This document shows positions 1-6,128 of a DNA stretch of 20,015 nt, in pieces (positions within the stretch are counted from its first letter, which is position 1; every line of letters begins with the position of its first letter). This stretch comes from an uncultured Oscillospiraceae bacterium (GTDB lineage: Bacteria > Bacillota > Clostridia > Oscillospirales > Acutalibacteraceae). The translations under genes were made by a program, and so were the position numbers. The stretch covers positions 1 to 20,015 of the forward strand of contig UQQZ01000047.1 in the NCBI GenBank assembly GCA_900543305.1. Reading direction: 5' to 3'. The notes below the pieces were generated by a model. The model was given only the letters and a program-made list of their open reading frames with translations, had not been told where the DNA came from and searched no databases.

Positions 1-581
1 CCGGCCAATTTCCGCAGGGCCTGGCTCATGAGCCGGGCCTGCAGGCCCACATGGGAATCTCCCATTTCCCCCTCAATTTCCGCCCGGGGCACCAGGGCCG
101 CCACCGAGTCCACCACGATCACGTCGATGGCGTTGGAACGCACCAGGGCCTCGGTGATCTCCAGGGCCTGCTCGCCGGTATCCGGCTGGCTCACCAGCAG
201 GCTGTCCACATCCACCCCCAGGTTTCCCGCATACACGGGATCCAGGGCGTGTTCCACGTCGATAAAGGCGGCGTTGCCTCCCCGTTTCTGCCCCTCTGCG
301 ATGCAGTGGAGAGCCAGGGTGGTTTTACCGGAGGACTCGGGCCCGTAAATCTCCACGATCCGGCCCCGGGGCAGTCCGCCGATGCCCAAGGCCATGTCCA
401 GGGAGAGGCTCCCGGTGGGAATGGCCTCCACATTCAGGGCGGAATCCTGTCCCAGCCGCATGACGGCCCCTTCCCCAAACTGCTTTTTAATCTGGGCCAG
501 GGCCGTTTCCAGGGCCTTGGCTTTTTCCTCGGCTCCGCCGCTGGCCTTGGCGCTCACCGGCGTCCGTTTGCTTTCCGCCAT
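1..581 (-). CDS. recA: Recombinase RecA, N-terminal part (cut by window edge)
   Basis: RecA binds single-stranded DNA as an ATP-dependent filament, drives homologous recombination and triggers LexA self-cleavage. The visible 193 residues match the family without gaps: an N-terminal helical segment, the Walker A motif GPESSGKTT at residues 80-88, the catalytic-glutamate region around FIDVEHALDP, and Walker B VIVVDSVAALVP, followed by the start of loop L1 (EIEGEMGDSHVG). The start is the ATG at 579-581, preceded by AGGAGG at 590-595 with ideal spacing. The C-terminal half lies beyond base 1, so completeness cannot be judged. The gene lies 101 bases downstream of the kinase-like gene on the same strand and has its own promoter and a LexA box. 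Identification is close to certain. Confidence 0.97.
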   Translation of the reverse strand, partial: MAESKRTPVSAKASGGAEEKAKALETALAQIKKQFGEGAVMRLGQDSALNVEAIPTGSLSLDMALGIGGLPRGRIVEIYGPESSGKTTLALHCIAEGQKRGGNAAFIDVEHALDPVYAGNLGVDVDSLLVSQPDTGEQALEITEALVRSNAIDVIVVDSVAALVPRAEIEGEMGDSHVGLQARLMSQALRKLA

Positions 582-618
582 ATCGATAACCTCCTGTGAA
601 GTTTCATTTCTGCCCTTT

Positions 619-647
619 ATTATAAAAGAATCCCCGGGGAAAAGCAA
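619..647 (-). promoter_or_regulatory. recA promoter (sigma-A type)
   Basis: On the minus strand the sequence reads TTGCTT (642-647), a 17-base spacer, and a perfect TATAAT (619-624), giving a predicted start near base 612 and a 5' leader of about 30 bases. No terminator is seen between the upstream kinase gene and this promoter, so some read-through into recA is possible. Confidence 0.75.
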
Positions 648-666
648 TGGGTTTCAGGGAAATTTT

Positions 667-680
667 CGAACAAATGTTTA
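667..680. promoter_or_regulatory. Probable LexA (SOS) box upstream of recA
   Basis: CGAACAAATGTTTA matches the Gram-positive SOS consensus CGAACRNRYGTTYC at 13 of 14 positions; only the last base differs. It lies about 20 bases upstream of the recA -35 hexamer, in the short gap just after the kinase stop codon. A LexA box at recA is expected, which supports the call. The position, upstream of rather than overlapping the core promoter, is slightly unusual. Confidence 0.7.
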
Positions 681-682
681 TA

Positions 683-1177
683 TCAACGGTACTCTCCCCG
701 GAGTTCCGCCTGGTCCGGCTCCTGAAACAGGGCAGCCCATTCCTCCAGGTCCTCCCGGGTGATGGTCTGGAACACGTCGTTCCGATCCTCCCGGTTCCGG
801 GCCTCCAACCGCCGCCAAAGCTCCTCCACCGGCGCGTGGACATACCGGATGGCGAACCCTGCTCCCAAGGCCACGGCCTCCCGGTATTTTTCCTCCCGCT
901 GGCTTTTGGCCCAAAAACCGTAATCCAAAATCACGCTGACACCCCGGGACAGCAGCTGCTTTCCCAGGCTCCACATGAGCTCCTCCACCCGGTCGTGGCG
1001 GCTGTCGTGGAGGGCGTGCTGGGCCGGGTCGTGAAAATCGTTGCCAAAGAGGAACAGGTGCCACTCATCCGGAGTGAACCGGATGGCCCCTGTCTCCTCC
1101 TCCAACTGCCGGGCCGCGGTGGTTTTCCCGGCCCCGGGCAGGCCCACCATCAAGGTGAGAATGGGTTTTTCCTGCAT
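683..1177 (-). CDS. Small P-loop kinase-like ATP-binding protein (AAA_33 / zeta-toxin-like fold)
   Basis: This 164-residue protein opens with a clear Walker A loop, GLPGAGKTT, near residues 12-20. It has the pattern of small P-loop kinases: a DEW motif shortly after, a VILDYGFW segment in the position of the second acidic motif, and an arginine-rich lid-like stretch (RRLEARNREDRND). The substrate cannot be read from sequence. Related folds include polynucleotide and gluconate kinases, chloramphenicol phosphotransferase and zeta toxins. The ATG at 1177 is chosen because AAGGAGG lies 9 bases upstream. An in-frame upstream start at 1216 would lengthen it by 13 residues and lacks that support. 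Its ATG lies one base after the ABC-F stop codon, so the two genes are translationally coupled. No antitoxin-like partner is adjacent, which argues against a toxin. Confidence 0.8.
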   Translation of the reverse strand: MQEKPILTLMVGLPGAGKTTAARQLEEETGAIRFTPDEWHLFLFGNDFHDPAQHALHDSRHDRVEELMWSLGKQLLSRGVSVILDYGFWAKSQREEKYREAVALGAGFAIRYVHAPVEELWRRLEARNREDRNDVFQTITREDLEEWAALFQEPDQAELRGEYR

Positions 1178-1178
1178 G

Positions 1179-2735
1179 TCAAGATTCCTCCTTCCAAAGG
1201 TTTTCCTGGGGCACAAGGCCTTGGGGGGTCAGCTGGTACAGGGTGGAGCACACCTCCCCCATGTATTTCCGGTCGTGGGACACACTGACAATGCAGCCCG
1301 GAAAGTCCCGGAGAATCTCCCGGATCACCGGGCCGGACAGGGGACTGAAGTTCCGGGTGGGCTCGTCCAGAATCAGCACGTTGTTGCCGTCCAAGATCAT
1401 CTTCAGGAAAAACAGCTTTGCCTTTTGTCCCCCCGACAATTCCCGGATGGTGTGACCCTGTTCCTCCGGGGTGTACTTCATACTGCCCAGATACGTCTTC
1501 ACCCGGGTCAATTCCTCTTTTTCCCCGGTCTTGGCCAGAAATTCCACCGGGGTCAGGGACTGGTCCACGGTTTCCCCATAATCCTGGGGCATATAGGCCG
1601 CCCGCAGATCCCGCCGGGGCAGCAATGCTGCCGCCACCTGCCGCAGCAGGGTGGTTTTCCCCGCTCCGTTTCGCCCGATGATACACACATGCTCCGGTCC
1701 CCGGACATACAGCCGAAGATTCTCCGCCAAGAGCCCTTCCTCCGTTTCCAGCCGAGGCAAAGTCAAATCCAGCACAGTCTTTCCGCCGGGCACCTGGGTG
1801 TCCTCCCCAAATCCCACCAGAATGGCCTCTTCGCTGTCCGGAAATTCGGTCATGTCCTCCCGCTCCCGGTCAAACCGGTGCTCCATGGACTTGACCGCCT
1901 TCATCTTCTTTTTCAGCATCTTGCCCACATGGTCCCGCTGGGAATAGGCAATGTTGTCCAGGCTGTGCTGAACCTTCTGCTCGATGCGCCGCAGCCGTTC
2001 CTGCTGCTTTTTGTCCTCCTCCCGTTCCTTCCGGGCCATCTGCTCCTGATGGGCAAACTTTTGCAGCCGCTCCTCCACATACTGCCGGTACCCCATCCGA
2101 GCCACGGTCCACCGGGGCAGCGTCTTTCGCCGGAGCTGCTCCAGGTGAATGATCACGTTGGCCGTCCGCTCCAGAAGCACCTCATCGTGGGAAATAAACA
2201 ACACCGGCTCCTGACAGGAACGGATCCACTCCTCCAGCCAGCTGAGAGTCTCCAGATCCAGGTCGTTGGAGGGTTCGTCCAGCAGGTAACAGTCGGGCTG
2301 GCGGAGGGTGAGCAGGGCCATCCGCAGTTTCACCTTTTCTCCGCCGGAAAAGGTCTTCAGGAGCCGGTCCGAGTAAAACCACTCCATGGGCATCCGCAGC
2401 TTTTTGGCCACTGCCGCCAACTCCCCGGGAGAGTGCTCCCAAAAGGTAGGTTCCTCACAGCAGAATTCGTACACCGTCTTTTCTCCCTCCTGGGGGGACA
2501 GTTCCTGGGACAGGTAGCCCAGAATCAACCCTTCCCGCTGGATGGTTCCGGTGTACTCCGCATAGTCCTCCACCAGGGCCGGATCGTACAGCAGCTTCAA
2601 CAGGGTGGATTTGCCGTTGCCTTCCTCCCCAATGATGGCCGCCTTGTCCCCCGGATTCAGGGAAAAGGTGAAGTCCTTCAAAAGCTGGCGCAGGTCTTTC
2701 TTCATGGACAGATTCAGTCCGTGTATTTGTAGCAT
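1179..2735 (-). CDS. ABC-F family ATPase (candidate ribosome-protection / antibiotic-resistance type)
   Basis: The 518 residues contain two nucleotide-binding cassettes and no membrane segment, as in ABC-F proteins that act on the ribosome rather than in transport. Cassette 1 has Walker A GEEGNGKST (36-44), signature FSGGE (129-133), Walker B YLLDEPSNDLD (150-160) and the H-loop ISHD (181-184). A charged helical linker, rich in Lys, Arg, Glu and Gln, spans about 205-295; this is the part that reaches the P-site tRNA or peptidyl-transferase centre in the family. Cassette 2 has Walker A GRNGAGKTT (354-362), LSGGQ (433-437), Walker B LILDEPT (454-460) and VSHD. After the second Walker B the usual NHLD is replaced by RNFSPLSGP. 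The ATG at 2735 follows AAGGAGG. The leader carries an attenuator-like hairpin, which favours an antibiotic-inducible role over a housekeeping one. The specific drug cannot be inferred. Confidence 0.9.
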   Translation of the reverse strand: MLQIHGLNLSMKKDLRQLLKDFTFSLNPGDKAAIIGEEGNGKSTLLKLLYDPALVEDYAEYTGTIQREGLILGYLSQELSPQEGEKTVYEFCCEEPTFWEHSPGELAAVAKKLRMPMEWFYSDRLLKTFSGGEKVKLRMALLTLRQPDCYLLDEPSNDLDLETLSWLEEWIRSCQEPVLFISHDEVLLERTANVIIHLEQLRRKTLPRWTVARMGYRQYVEERLQKFAHQEQMARKEREEDKKQQERLRRIEQKVQHSLDNIAYSQRDHVGKMLKKKMKAVKSMEHRFDREREDMTEFPDSEEAILVGFGEDTQVPGGKTVLDLTLPRLETEEGLLAENLRLYVRGPEHVCIIGRNGAGKTTLLRQVAAALLPRRDLRAAYMPQDYGETVDQSLTPVEFLAKTGEKEELTRVKTYLGSMKYTPEEQGHTIRELSGGQKAKLFFLKMILDGNNVLILDEPTRNFSPLSGPVIREILRDFPGCIVSVSHDRKYMGEVCSTLYQLTPQGLVPQENLWKEES

Positions 2736-2753
2736 AGTCTCCTCCTTGACAGC

Positions 2754-2787
2754 AAAAGGGCCTGCTCCGTCGCCGGAACAGGCCCTT
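2754..2787 (-). terminator. Terminator-like hairpin directly upstream of the ABC-F ribosome-binding site
   Basis: Read on the minus strand, AAGGGCCTGTTCCG pairs with CGGAGCAGGCCCTT to form 14 bp (one G-U) closed by a GCGA tetraloop, and runs into TTTT then GCTG. The U-tract is short (four, two of them inside the stem), so it is either a conditional terminator or a translational block. It lies between promoter and gene, only 6 bases before the AAGGAGG at 2741-2747, so it cannot be the end of an upstream gene reading through from far away. This placement is what suggests attenuation. Confidence 0.6.
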
Positions 2788-2949
2788 CATCCCCAAGGAA
2801 GTGCGTCGGGACGCATGTCGCCCCGTAAAAGGCCGCAGGTATCCCCCGCCGCCTTGTCAGGATGGGAATAAGCCATGGAACCGGCAGCACGGAACTGCCC
2901 CCGGGCTCTTGCCCGAAAGCTCTTTTCCGTCTTTCCGTCTTTCCAAAGC

Positions 2950-2961
2950 TTATACTAACAT
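2950..2961 (-). other. Possible three-codon leader ORF (Met-Leu-Val-stop)
   Basis: ATG TTA GTA TAA begins 26 bases after the predicted transcription start. It is preceded by AAGGAG (2969-2974) with 7 bases between the GGAG and the ATG, a strong ribosome-binding site for an ORF of this size. Short leader ORFs of this kind occur in attenuators of inducible ABC-F genes, where a drug-stalled ribosome shifts the downstream RNA fold. Translation here is inferred, not shown. Confidence 0.45.
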
Positions 2962-2993
2962 CCTTTCACTCCTTCACTGTCACTTCGCATCCT

Positions 2994-3022
2994 AGCATAC
3001 CACGGCCACCACCCTTTGTCAA
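2994..3022 (-). promoter_or_regulatory. Promoter of the ABC-F/kinase operon
   Basis: On the minus strand there is a perfect -35 TTGACA (3017-3022), a 17-base spacer (3000-3016) and -10 TATGCT (2994-2999). This is the best -35/spacer combination in the window and predicts transcription starting near 2987. It lies immediately downstream of the GC-rich repeat array. Confidence 0.8.
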
Positions 3023-3046
3023 CCAGCTTTCCAAAAAGGTGGAATC

Positions 3047-3252
3047 TGCCTGGAGTGCAACTCCCACAACTGCCCAGAGCGGGACTTCTCCCGGCAAAAG
3101 GGACAAAGCACCCGCCCCCGCGACTTGCCTGGAGTGCAGCCTTCTCGCGTCACGCTTGGATTGCAACCCCCGCGACCGCCCAGGACAGGGCTCCTCCCGG
3201 CAAAGGGGGCGAAGCACCCGCCCCGCGACTTGCCTGGAGTGCAACTCCCGCG
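3047..3252. repeat. GC-rich intergenic direct-repeat array between the M28 peptidase and ABC-F genes
   Basis: Two copies of a roughly 74-bp unit (3051-3124 and 3157-3229) align along nearly their whole length with scattered substitutions. Shared blocks include CTCCCGGCAAA, AAGCACCCGCCCC and GCGAC. A short element, TTGCCTGGAGTGCA, follows each copy (3125-3138 and 3230-3243), and the array opens with TGCCTGGAGTGCAA at 3047-3060, so the true period is about 105 bp. Each unit contains small inverted repeats on the minus strand, for example GGAGT-TGC-ACTCC and, in copy B, GGGCG-(7)-CGCCC. No coding frame with a ribosome-binding site covers it. It lies between the M28 stop (3258) and the ABC-F promoter. 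Confidence 0.75.
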
Positions 3253-3257
3253 CGGGT

Positions 3258-4535
3258 TTAGGATTCTTCGGCGGCTTCGGAGAGTTCTTTCTTGTACAGG
3301 TACTTTTCCACATCCTCCGCGATGTTCTGGGGAATCTTCCGATCCACCGGAAGCACCTTGGCGTTGGCCATTTCCTTGCTGAAGGCCAGGACGATTTCCG
3401 TGGTCTTTTGCAGCATCTCAGCGGAAAGGAAGGACAAGGTGTCGAACCGGTTGTGGATGTAGGCTGCGCCAGGAGCGCCGTCACGGCTGAAGTTCACCCC
3501 GGGAATTCCGCTGTCCGCAAAGGGAATGGAGTCGCTGGAATAGATGCCCTGCTTCACCTCGGCGGAGAACCCGTTGATCTTGGTGAAGTATTCCAGATAG
3601 GTGGAAAGCTTGTCCTCGGCAGTGGCGGTGATCCGGTCCACGCCCAGTACAGGACCCCCTACGTCCACGTTGATCATCAGCAGGTGGTCCTTCAGCTCGT
3701 CCTTGTGAGCCTTCACATAGGCCCAGCTGCCTTCCAGACCGATCTCCTCAGAGCCGTACCACATGAACTTCAGGGTCCGCTTGGGAGGATTCTCCTGGAA
3801 GTACCGGAGGATTTCCATGTTGATCACAGAACCGGCTCCGTTGTCGTAAACGCCCTTGGAGAAGGCCACAGAATCGTAATGGGCGCCGAAGGAGACAATC
3901 TGCTCCGGATGCTCCGTGCCCAGCACCGTGGCCACCACGTTGTGAGAGGTCCGCTCCTCGGTGTGACCCTTCAGGACAATCCGGGCCTTGCAGGCGCCCT
4001 TGCGGACCATGTCAATGGCATCCAGCACCCGGGTGTGGACCATGGGCACGTTGCCGAAAGCCCGCAGAGTCCGGCGCAGCTTCCGGGTGGCCAGGTCCGT
4101 TTCCTGCCGGTCGTCCCGGAGCTGGCCTTCCATGGTGACAATGCCTGCCACGCCCGCTTTGATCAGTTTCCGGAACAGGGGCACCCGCATAAAGCCGTTG
4201 ACCAGGACAATCTTGCCCTTGGCGTCACTGAGATTTACATCGGTGGCGTTCTCCACATAGAGGAAGTCCGCGGTCAGGCCCTCTTCCGGGGTGTTCTCCG
4301 CGCACTGATACCCGGTGACAGGGTACTCCTGATGGAAGGGCTCCAGAATCTCCAGCTTGGCCTCCTCCACAATGCCCTGCTCGATTTCAAAGGGCTCAAT
4401 GATGGCCGGCACACCCAAGGCGTCACACTCCGCCTTCAGAATTTGAGCCGCTTTCTCCTCCTCGGCAGATCCGGCAATCCGGGTAAATCCGATCTTTTCC
4501 AGCAGGTCCATTTCCCGCTTCCCACAAATTTCCAT
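3258..4535 (-). CDS. M28-family zinc metallopeptidase (aminopeptidase-like) with PA-type insert
   Basis: The 425-residue protein carries the five metal ligands of the M28 two-zinc site in order: H219 (GAHYDS), D231 (VYDNGAGS), the E263/E264 pair (YGSEEIGLEGS), D291 (NVDVGG) and H361 (AYIHNRFDT). Residues of about 85-200, including KGKIVLVNG and KAGVAGIVTMEG, look like a protease-associated domain inserted before the catalytic core. No signal peptide is seen, so it probably acts in the cytoplasm on short peptides, which would fit a strain importing oligopeptides through the Opp system in this window. The ATG at 4535 is chosen because AAGGAGG lies 8 bases upstream; an in-frame extension to 4589 would run through a hairpin. 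Exact substrate is unknown. Confidence 0.9.
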   Translation of the reverse strand: MEICGKREMDLLEKIGFTRIAGSAEEEKAAQILKAECDALGVPAIIEPFEIEQGIVEEAKLEILEPFHQEYPVTGYQCAENTPEEGLTADFLYVENATDVNLSDAKGKIVLVNGFMRVPLFRKLIKAGVAGIVTMEGQLRDDRQETDLATRKLRRTLRAFGNVPMVHTRVLDAIDMVRKGACKARIVLKGHTEERTSHNVVATVLGTEHPEQIVSFGAHYDSVAFSKGVYDNGAGSVINMEILRYFQENPPKRTLKFMWYGSEEIGLEGSWAYVKAHKDELKDHLLMINVDVGGPVLGVDRITATAEDKLSTYLEYFTKINGFSAEVKQGIYSSDSIPFADSGIPGVNFSRDGAPGAAYIHNRFDTLSFLSAEMLQKTTEIVLAFSKEMANAKVLPVDRKIPQNIAEDVEKYLYKKELSEAAEES

Positions 4536-4570
4536 AATGGAATCCTCCTTTTGTACGTTTGATAAACGAA

Positions 4571-4598
4571 AGCCCAACGGCACTCCCACCGTTGGGCT
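4571..4598 (-). terminator. Strong hairpin between cysS and the M28 peptidase gene
   Basis: A perfect 10-bp stem, AGCCCAACGG/CCGTTGGGCT, with an 8-base loop, is followed on the minus strand by TTCGTTTATC. It fits a factor-independent terminator for the cysES operon, although the U-run is interrupted. A possible promoter (4614-4642) lies upstream of it, so it could also sit inside the peptidase gene's own leader and act as an attenuator. Confidence 0.65.
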
Positions 4599-4613
4599 GA
4601 TCCTTTCTCCAGT

Positions 4614-4642
4614 ATCTTACTCCTTTAGCCAGGTGAAGTCAA
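4614..4642 (-). promoter_or_regulatory. Possible promoter for the M28 peptidase gene
   Basis: The minus strand reads TTGACT (4637-4642), a 17-base spacer and TAAGAT (4614-4619), just after the cysS stop codon. Predicted start is near 4607, giving a leader of about 72 bases that includes the 4571-4598 hairpin. Only 35 bases separate the hairpin from the gene, too few for another full promoter, so this is the best candidate. Confidence 0.5.
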
Positions 4643-4665
4643 GGGCATGCCGGCAAGCATTTCTG

Positions 4666-6084
4666 TCAGCCATCCACATGCCACTCCACGCCGTTTGCGG
4701 TATCCTTCATCACCACATGGCGGGCAGCCAGTTCGTCCCGAATGGCATCGGCGGTGGCCCAGTCCTTGTTCTTCCGGGCTTCCGCTCGCTTTGCAATCAG
4801 GGCTTCAATCTCCTGGGTCTCCTGGGCAGAAAGCTCCTTCCCCTTGGGAGCCGCAGCCTTCTCTGCCGCTTCCAGCAGCCCCAAGGACAGCACTTGATCC
4901 AGATCCCCCACCAGATACCGCTTGGTGGCGTCGGAAAGATCCGCTTTCAGCAGATCGTACAGCACCGTCAAGCCCAGGGAAGTGTTCAGGTCATTGCCCA
5001 GGGCCTCCTTGAACTTCTCCTGGTAGGGCCGGGCAGCTTCCAGATCCGGCTCACCCTCCTTTTTCAGCCCGGCGATCCGAGTCACCAGCTTCTGATAAGC
5101 CTGGGCAGCGTTGTCCAGACTTTCAAAGGAGAAGGTCAAAGGCTTGCGGTAGTGGGACTGGAGGCAGAACAGACGGTACACCAGGGGATTATACCCCTTC
5201 TCCTCCAGGAGGGACACGGTGAGAAAGCCCCCTTTGGACTTGCTCATCTTGCCCCGGGCGTCGTTTAAGTGAAGCACATGGAACCAGTGCTTGCACCAGG
5301 GATGGCCCAGGTAGGCTTCACTCTGGGCGATCTCGTTGGTGTGATGGGGGAAGGCGTTGTCGATGCCGCCGCAGTGGAGATCCAGATACTCTCCCAAAAA
5401 GTGAACGCTGATAGCGGAGCACTCGATGTGCCAGCCGGGATACCCCAATCCCCAGGGGGACTCCCATTTCAGCTCCTGGTCATCGAACTTGGACTTGGTA
5501 AACCACAGCACAAAGTCGGTTTTATTCCGCTTGTTCTGGTCCTCCTCCACGCTGTCCCGCACGCCCACCGCCAGGTCTTCCCCGGTCTGGTTGCCGAAGA
5601 CGTAGTAATTCTGGAGCTTGGAGGTGTCAAAGTACACATTGCCTCCCGCCTCGTAGGCGTAGCCCTTCTGGAGCAGCACTTCCACCATGTGGATAAAGTC
5701 ATCCACCCGGCTGGTGGCGGGCACCACCGTATCGGGCTTGCGGATATTCAGCTTCTCGCAGTCCTGGAAAAAGGCGTCGGTGTAGAATTTAGCAATCTCC
5801 AGCACCGTCTTGTGCTCCCGGCGGGCGCCGGCCAGCATTTTATCCTCTCCGGTATCGGCGTCGCTGGACAGGTGTCCCACATCGGTGATGTTCATCACCC
5901 GGTCCACCTGATACCCTTCGTACCGGAGAAATTTCTCCAGCACGTCTTCCATCAGATAGCTGCGCAGGTTGCCGATGTGGGCATAGTGATACACCGTGGG
6001 ACCGCAGGTGTACATTTTCACCTGTCCCGGGGTATGGGTGACAAAGGGTTCTTTCTTTTGGGTCAGCGTATTGTAAAGTTCCAT
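4666..6084 (-). CDS. cysS: Cysteinyl-tRNA synthetase
   Basis: CysRS joins cysteine to tRNA-Cys in two ATP-dependent steps in the cytoplasm. The 472 residues fit the usual bacterial length. The class I signatures are HIGN at 36-39 (the family's HIGH motif) and KMSKS at 279-283. The four ligands of the zinc that selects cysteine are in place: C27, C222, H247 and E251. The C-terminal DALR-type helical domain follows, with the typical ending RAEARKNKDWATADAIRD. The ATG at 6084 has AAAGGA about 10 bases upstream. The gene is 44 bases downstream of cysE with no terminator between (a CCGGGCC/GGCCCGG inverted repeat at 6103-6117 lacks a U-tract), so both are controlled by the cysteine T-box leader. 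Confidence 0.97.
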   Translation of the reverse strand: MELYNTLTQKKEPFVTHTPGQVKMYTCGPTVYHYAHIGNLRSYLMEDVLEKFLRYEGYQVDRVMNITDVGHLSSDADTGEDKMLAGARREHKTVLEIAKFYTDAFFQDCEKLNIRKPDTVVPATSRVDDFIHMVEVLLQKGYAYEAGGNVYFDTSKLQNYYVFGNQTGEDLAVGVRDSVEEDQNKRNKTDFVLWFTKSKFDDQELKWESPWGLGYPGWHIECSAISVHFLGEYLDLHCGGIDNAFPHHTNEIAQSEAYLGHPWCKHWFHVLHLNDARGKMSKSKGGFLTVSLLEEKGYNPLVYRLFCLQSHYRKPLTFSFESLDNAAQAYQKLVTRIAGLKKEGEPDLEAARPYQEKFKEALGNDLNTSLGLTVLYDLLKADLSDATKRYLVGDLDQVLSLGLLEAAEKAAAPKGKELSAQETQEIEALIAKRAEARKNKDWATADAIRDELAARHVVMKDTANGVEWHVDG

Positions 6085-6128
6085 TCTATTTCATCCTTTC
6101 TTCCGGGCCAGGCCCGGCATTCCCTGTT

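Larger units (their letters stand above)
2736..2987 (-). promoter_or_regulatory. Structured 5' leader of the ABC-F operon (predicted attenuator)
   Basis: About 250 untranslated bases separate the predicted transcription start (about 2987) from the ABC-F ATG. In transcript order they hold a possible three-codon ORF (2961-2950), a hairpin of CGGGC/GCCCG with loop AAGA (2915-2902), a hairpin of GGCAG/CTGCC (2899-2883), and a 14-bp terminator-like hairpin (2787-2756) just before the ribosome-binding site. The segment GGCCTTT (2834-2828) can pair with AAGGGCC (2787-2781), the 5' arm of that last hairpin, giving a possible 7-bp antiterminator with one G-U pair. No T-box, or other riboswitch motif I know, was recognised. 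Confidence 0.6.

Noticed and set aside
683..1177. The P-loop protein as a zeta toxin
   Set aside because: No epsilon-like antitoxin gene is adjacent, and it is coupled to an ABC-F gene; only the general fold is shared.
1041..2732. A 563-codon open frame on the plus strand, antisense to the ABC-F gene
   Set aside because: It mirrors the ABC-F codons in a GC-rich gene, has Pro/Gln/His-rich low-complexity composition and no ribosome-binding site. The minus-strand frame has complete family motifs.
2959..2990. A longer leader ORF (11 codons) beginning at ATG 2990
   Set aside because: Its start codon lies at or before the predicted transcription start and has no properly spaced ribosome-binding site; the three-codon ORF at 2961 does.
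3047..3252. The GC-rich repeats as a CRISPR array
   Set aside because: The repeated units are long (about 74-105 bp), degenerate and nearly adjacent, with no uniform unique spacers and no cas genes nearby.
2862..4562. A 566-codon plus-strand open frame antisense to the M28 peptidase and crossing the repeat array
   Set aside because: It has no recognisable domain, runs through repeats and a promoter, and overlaps a minus-strand gene with all five M28 metal ligands.
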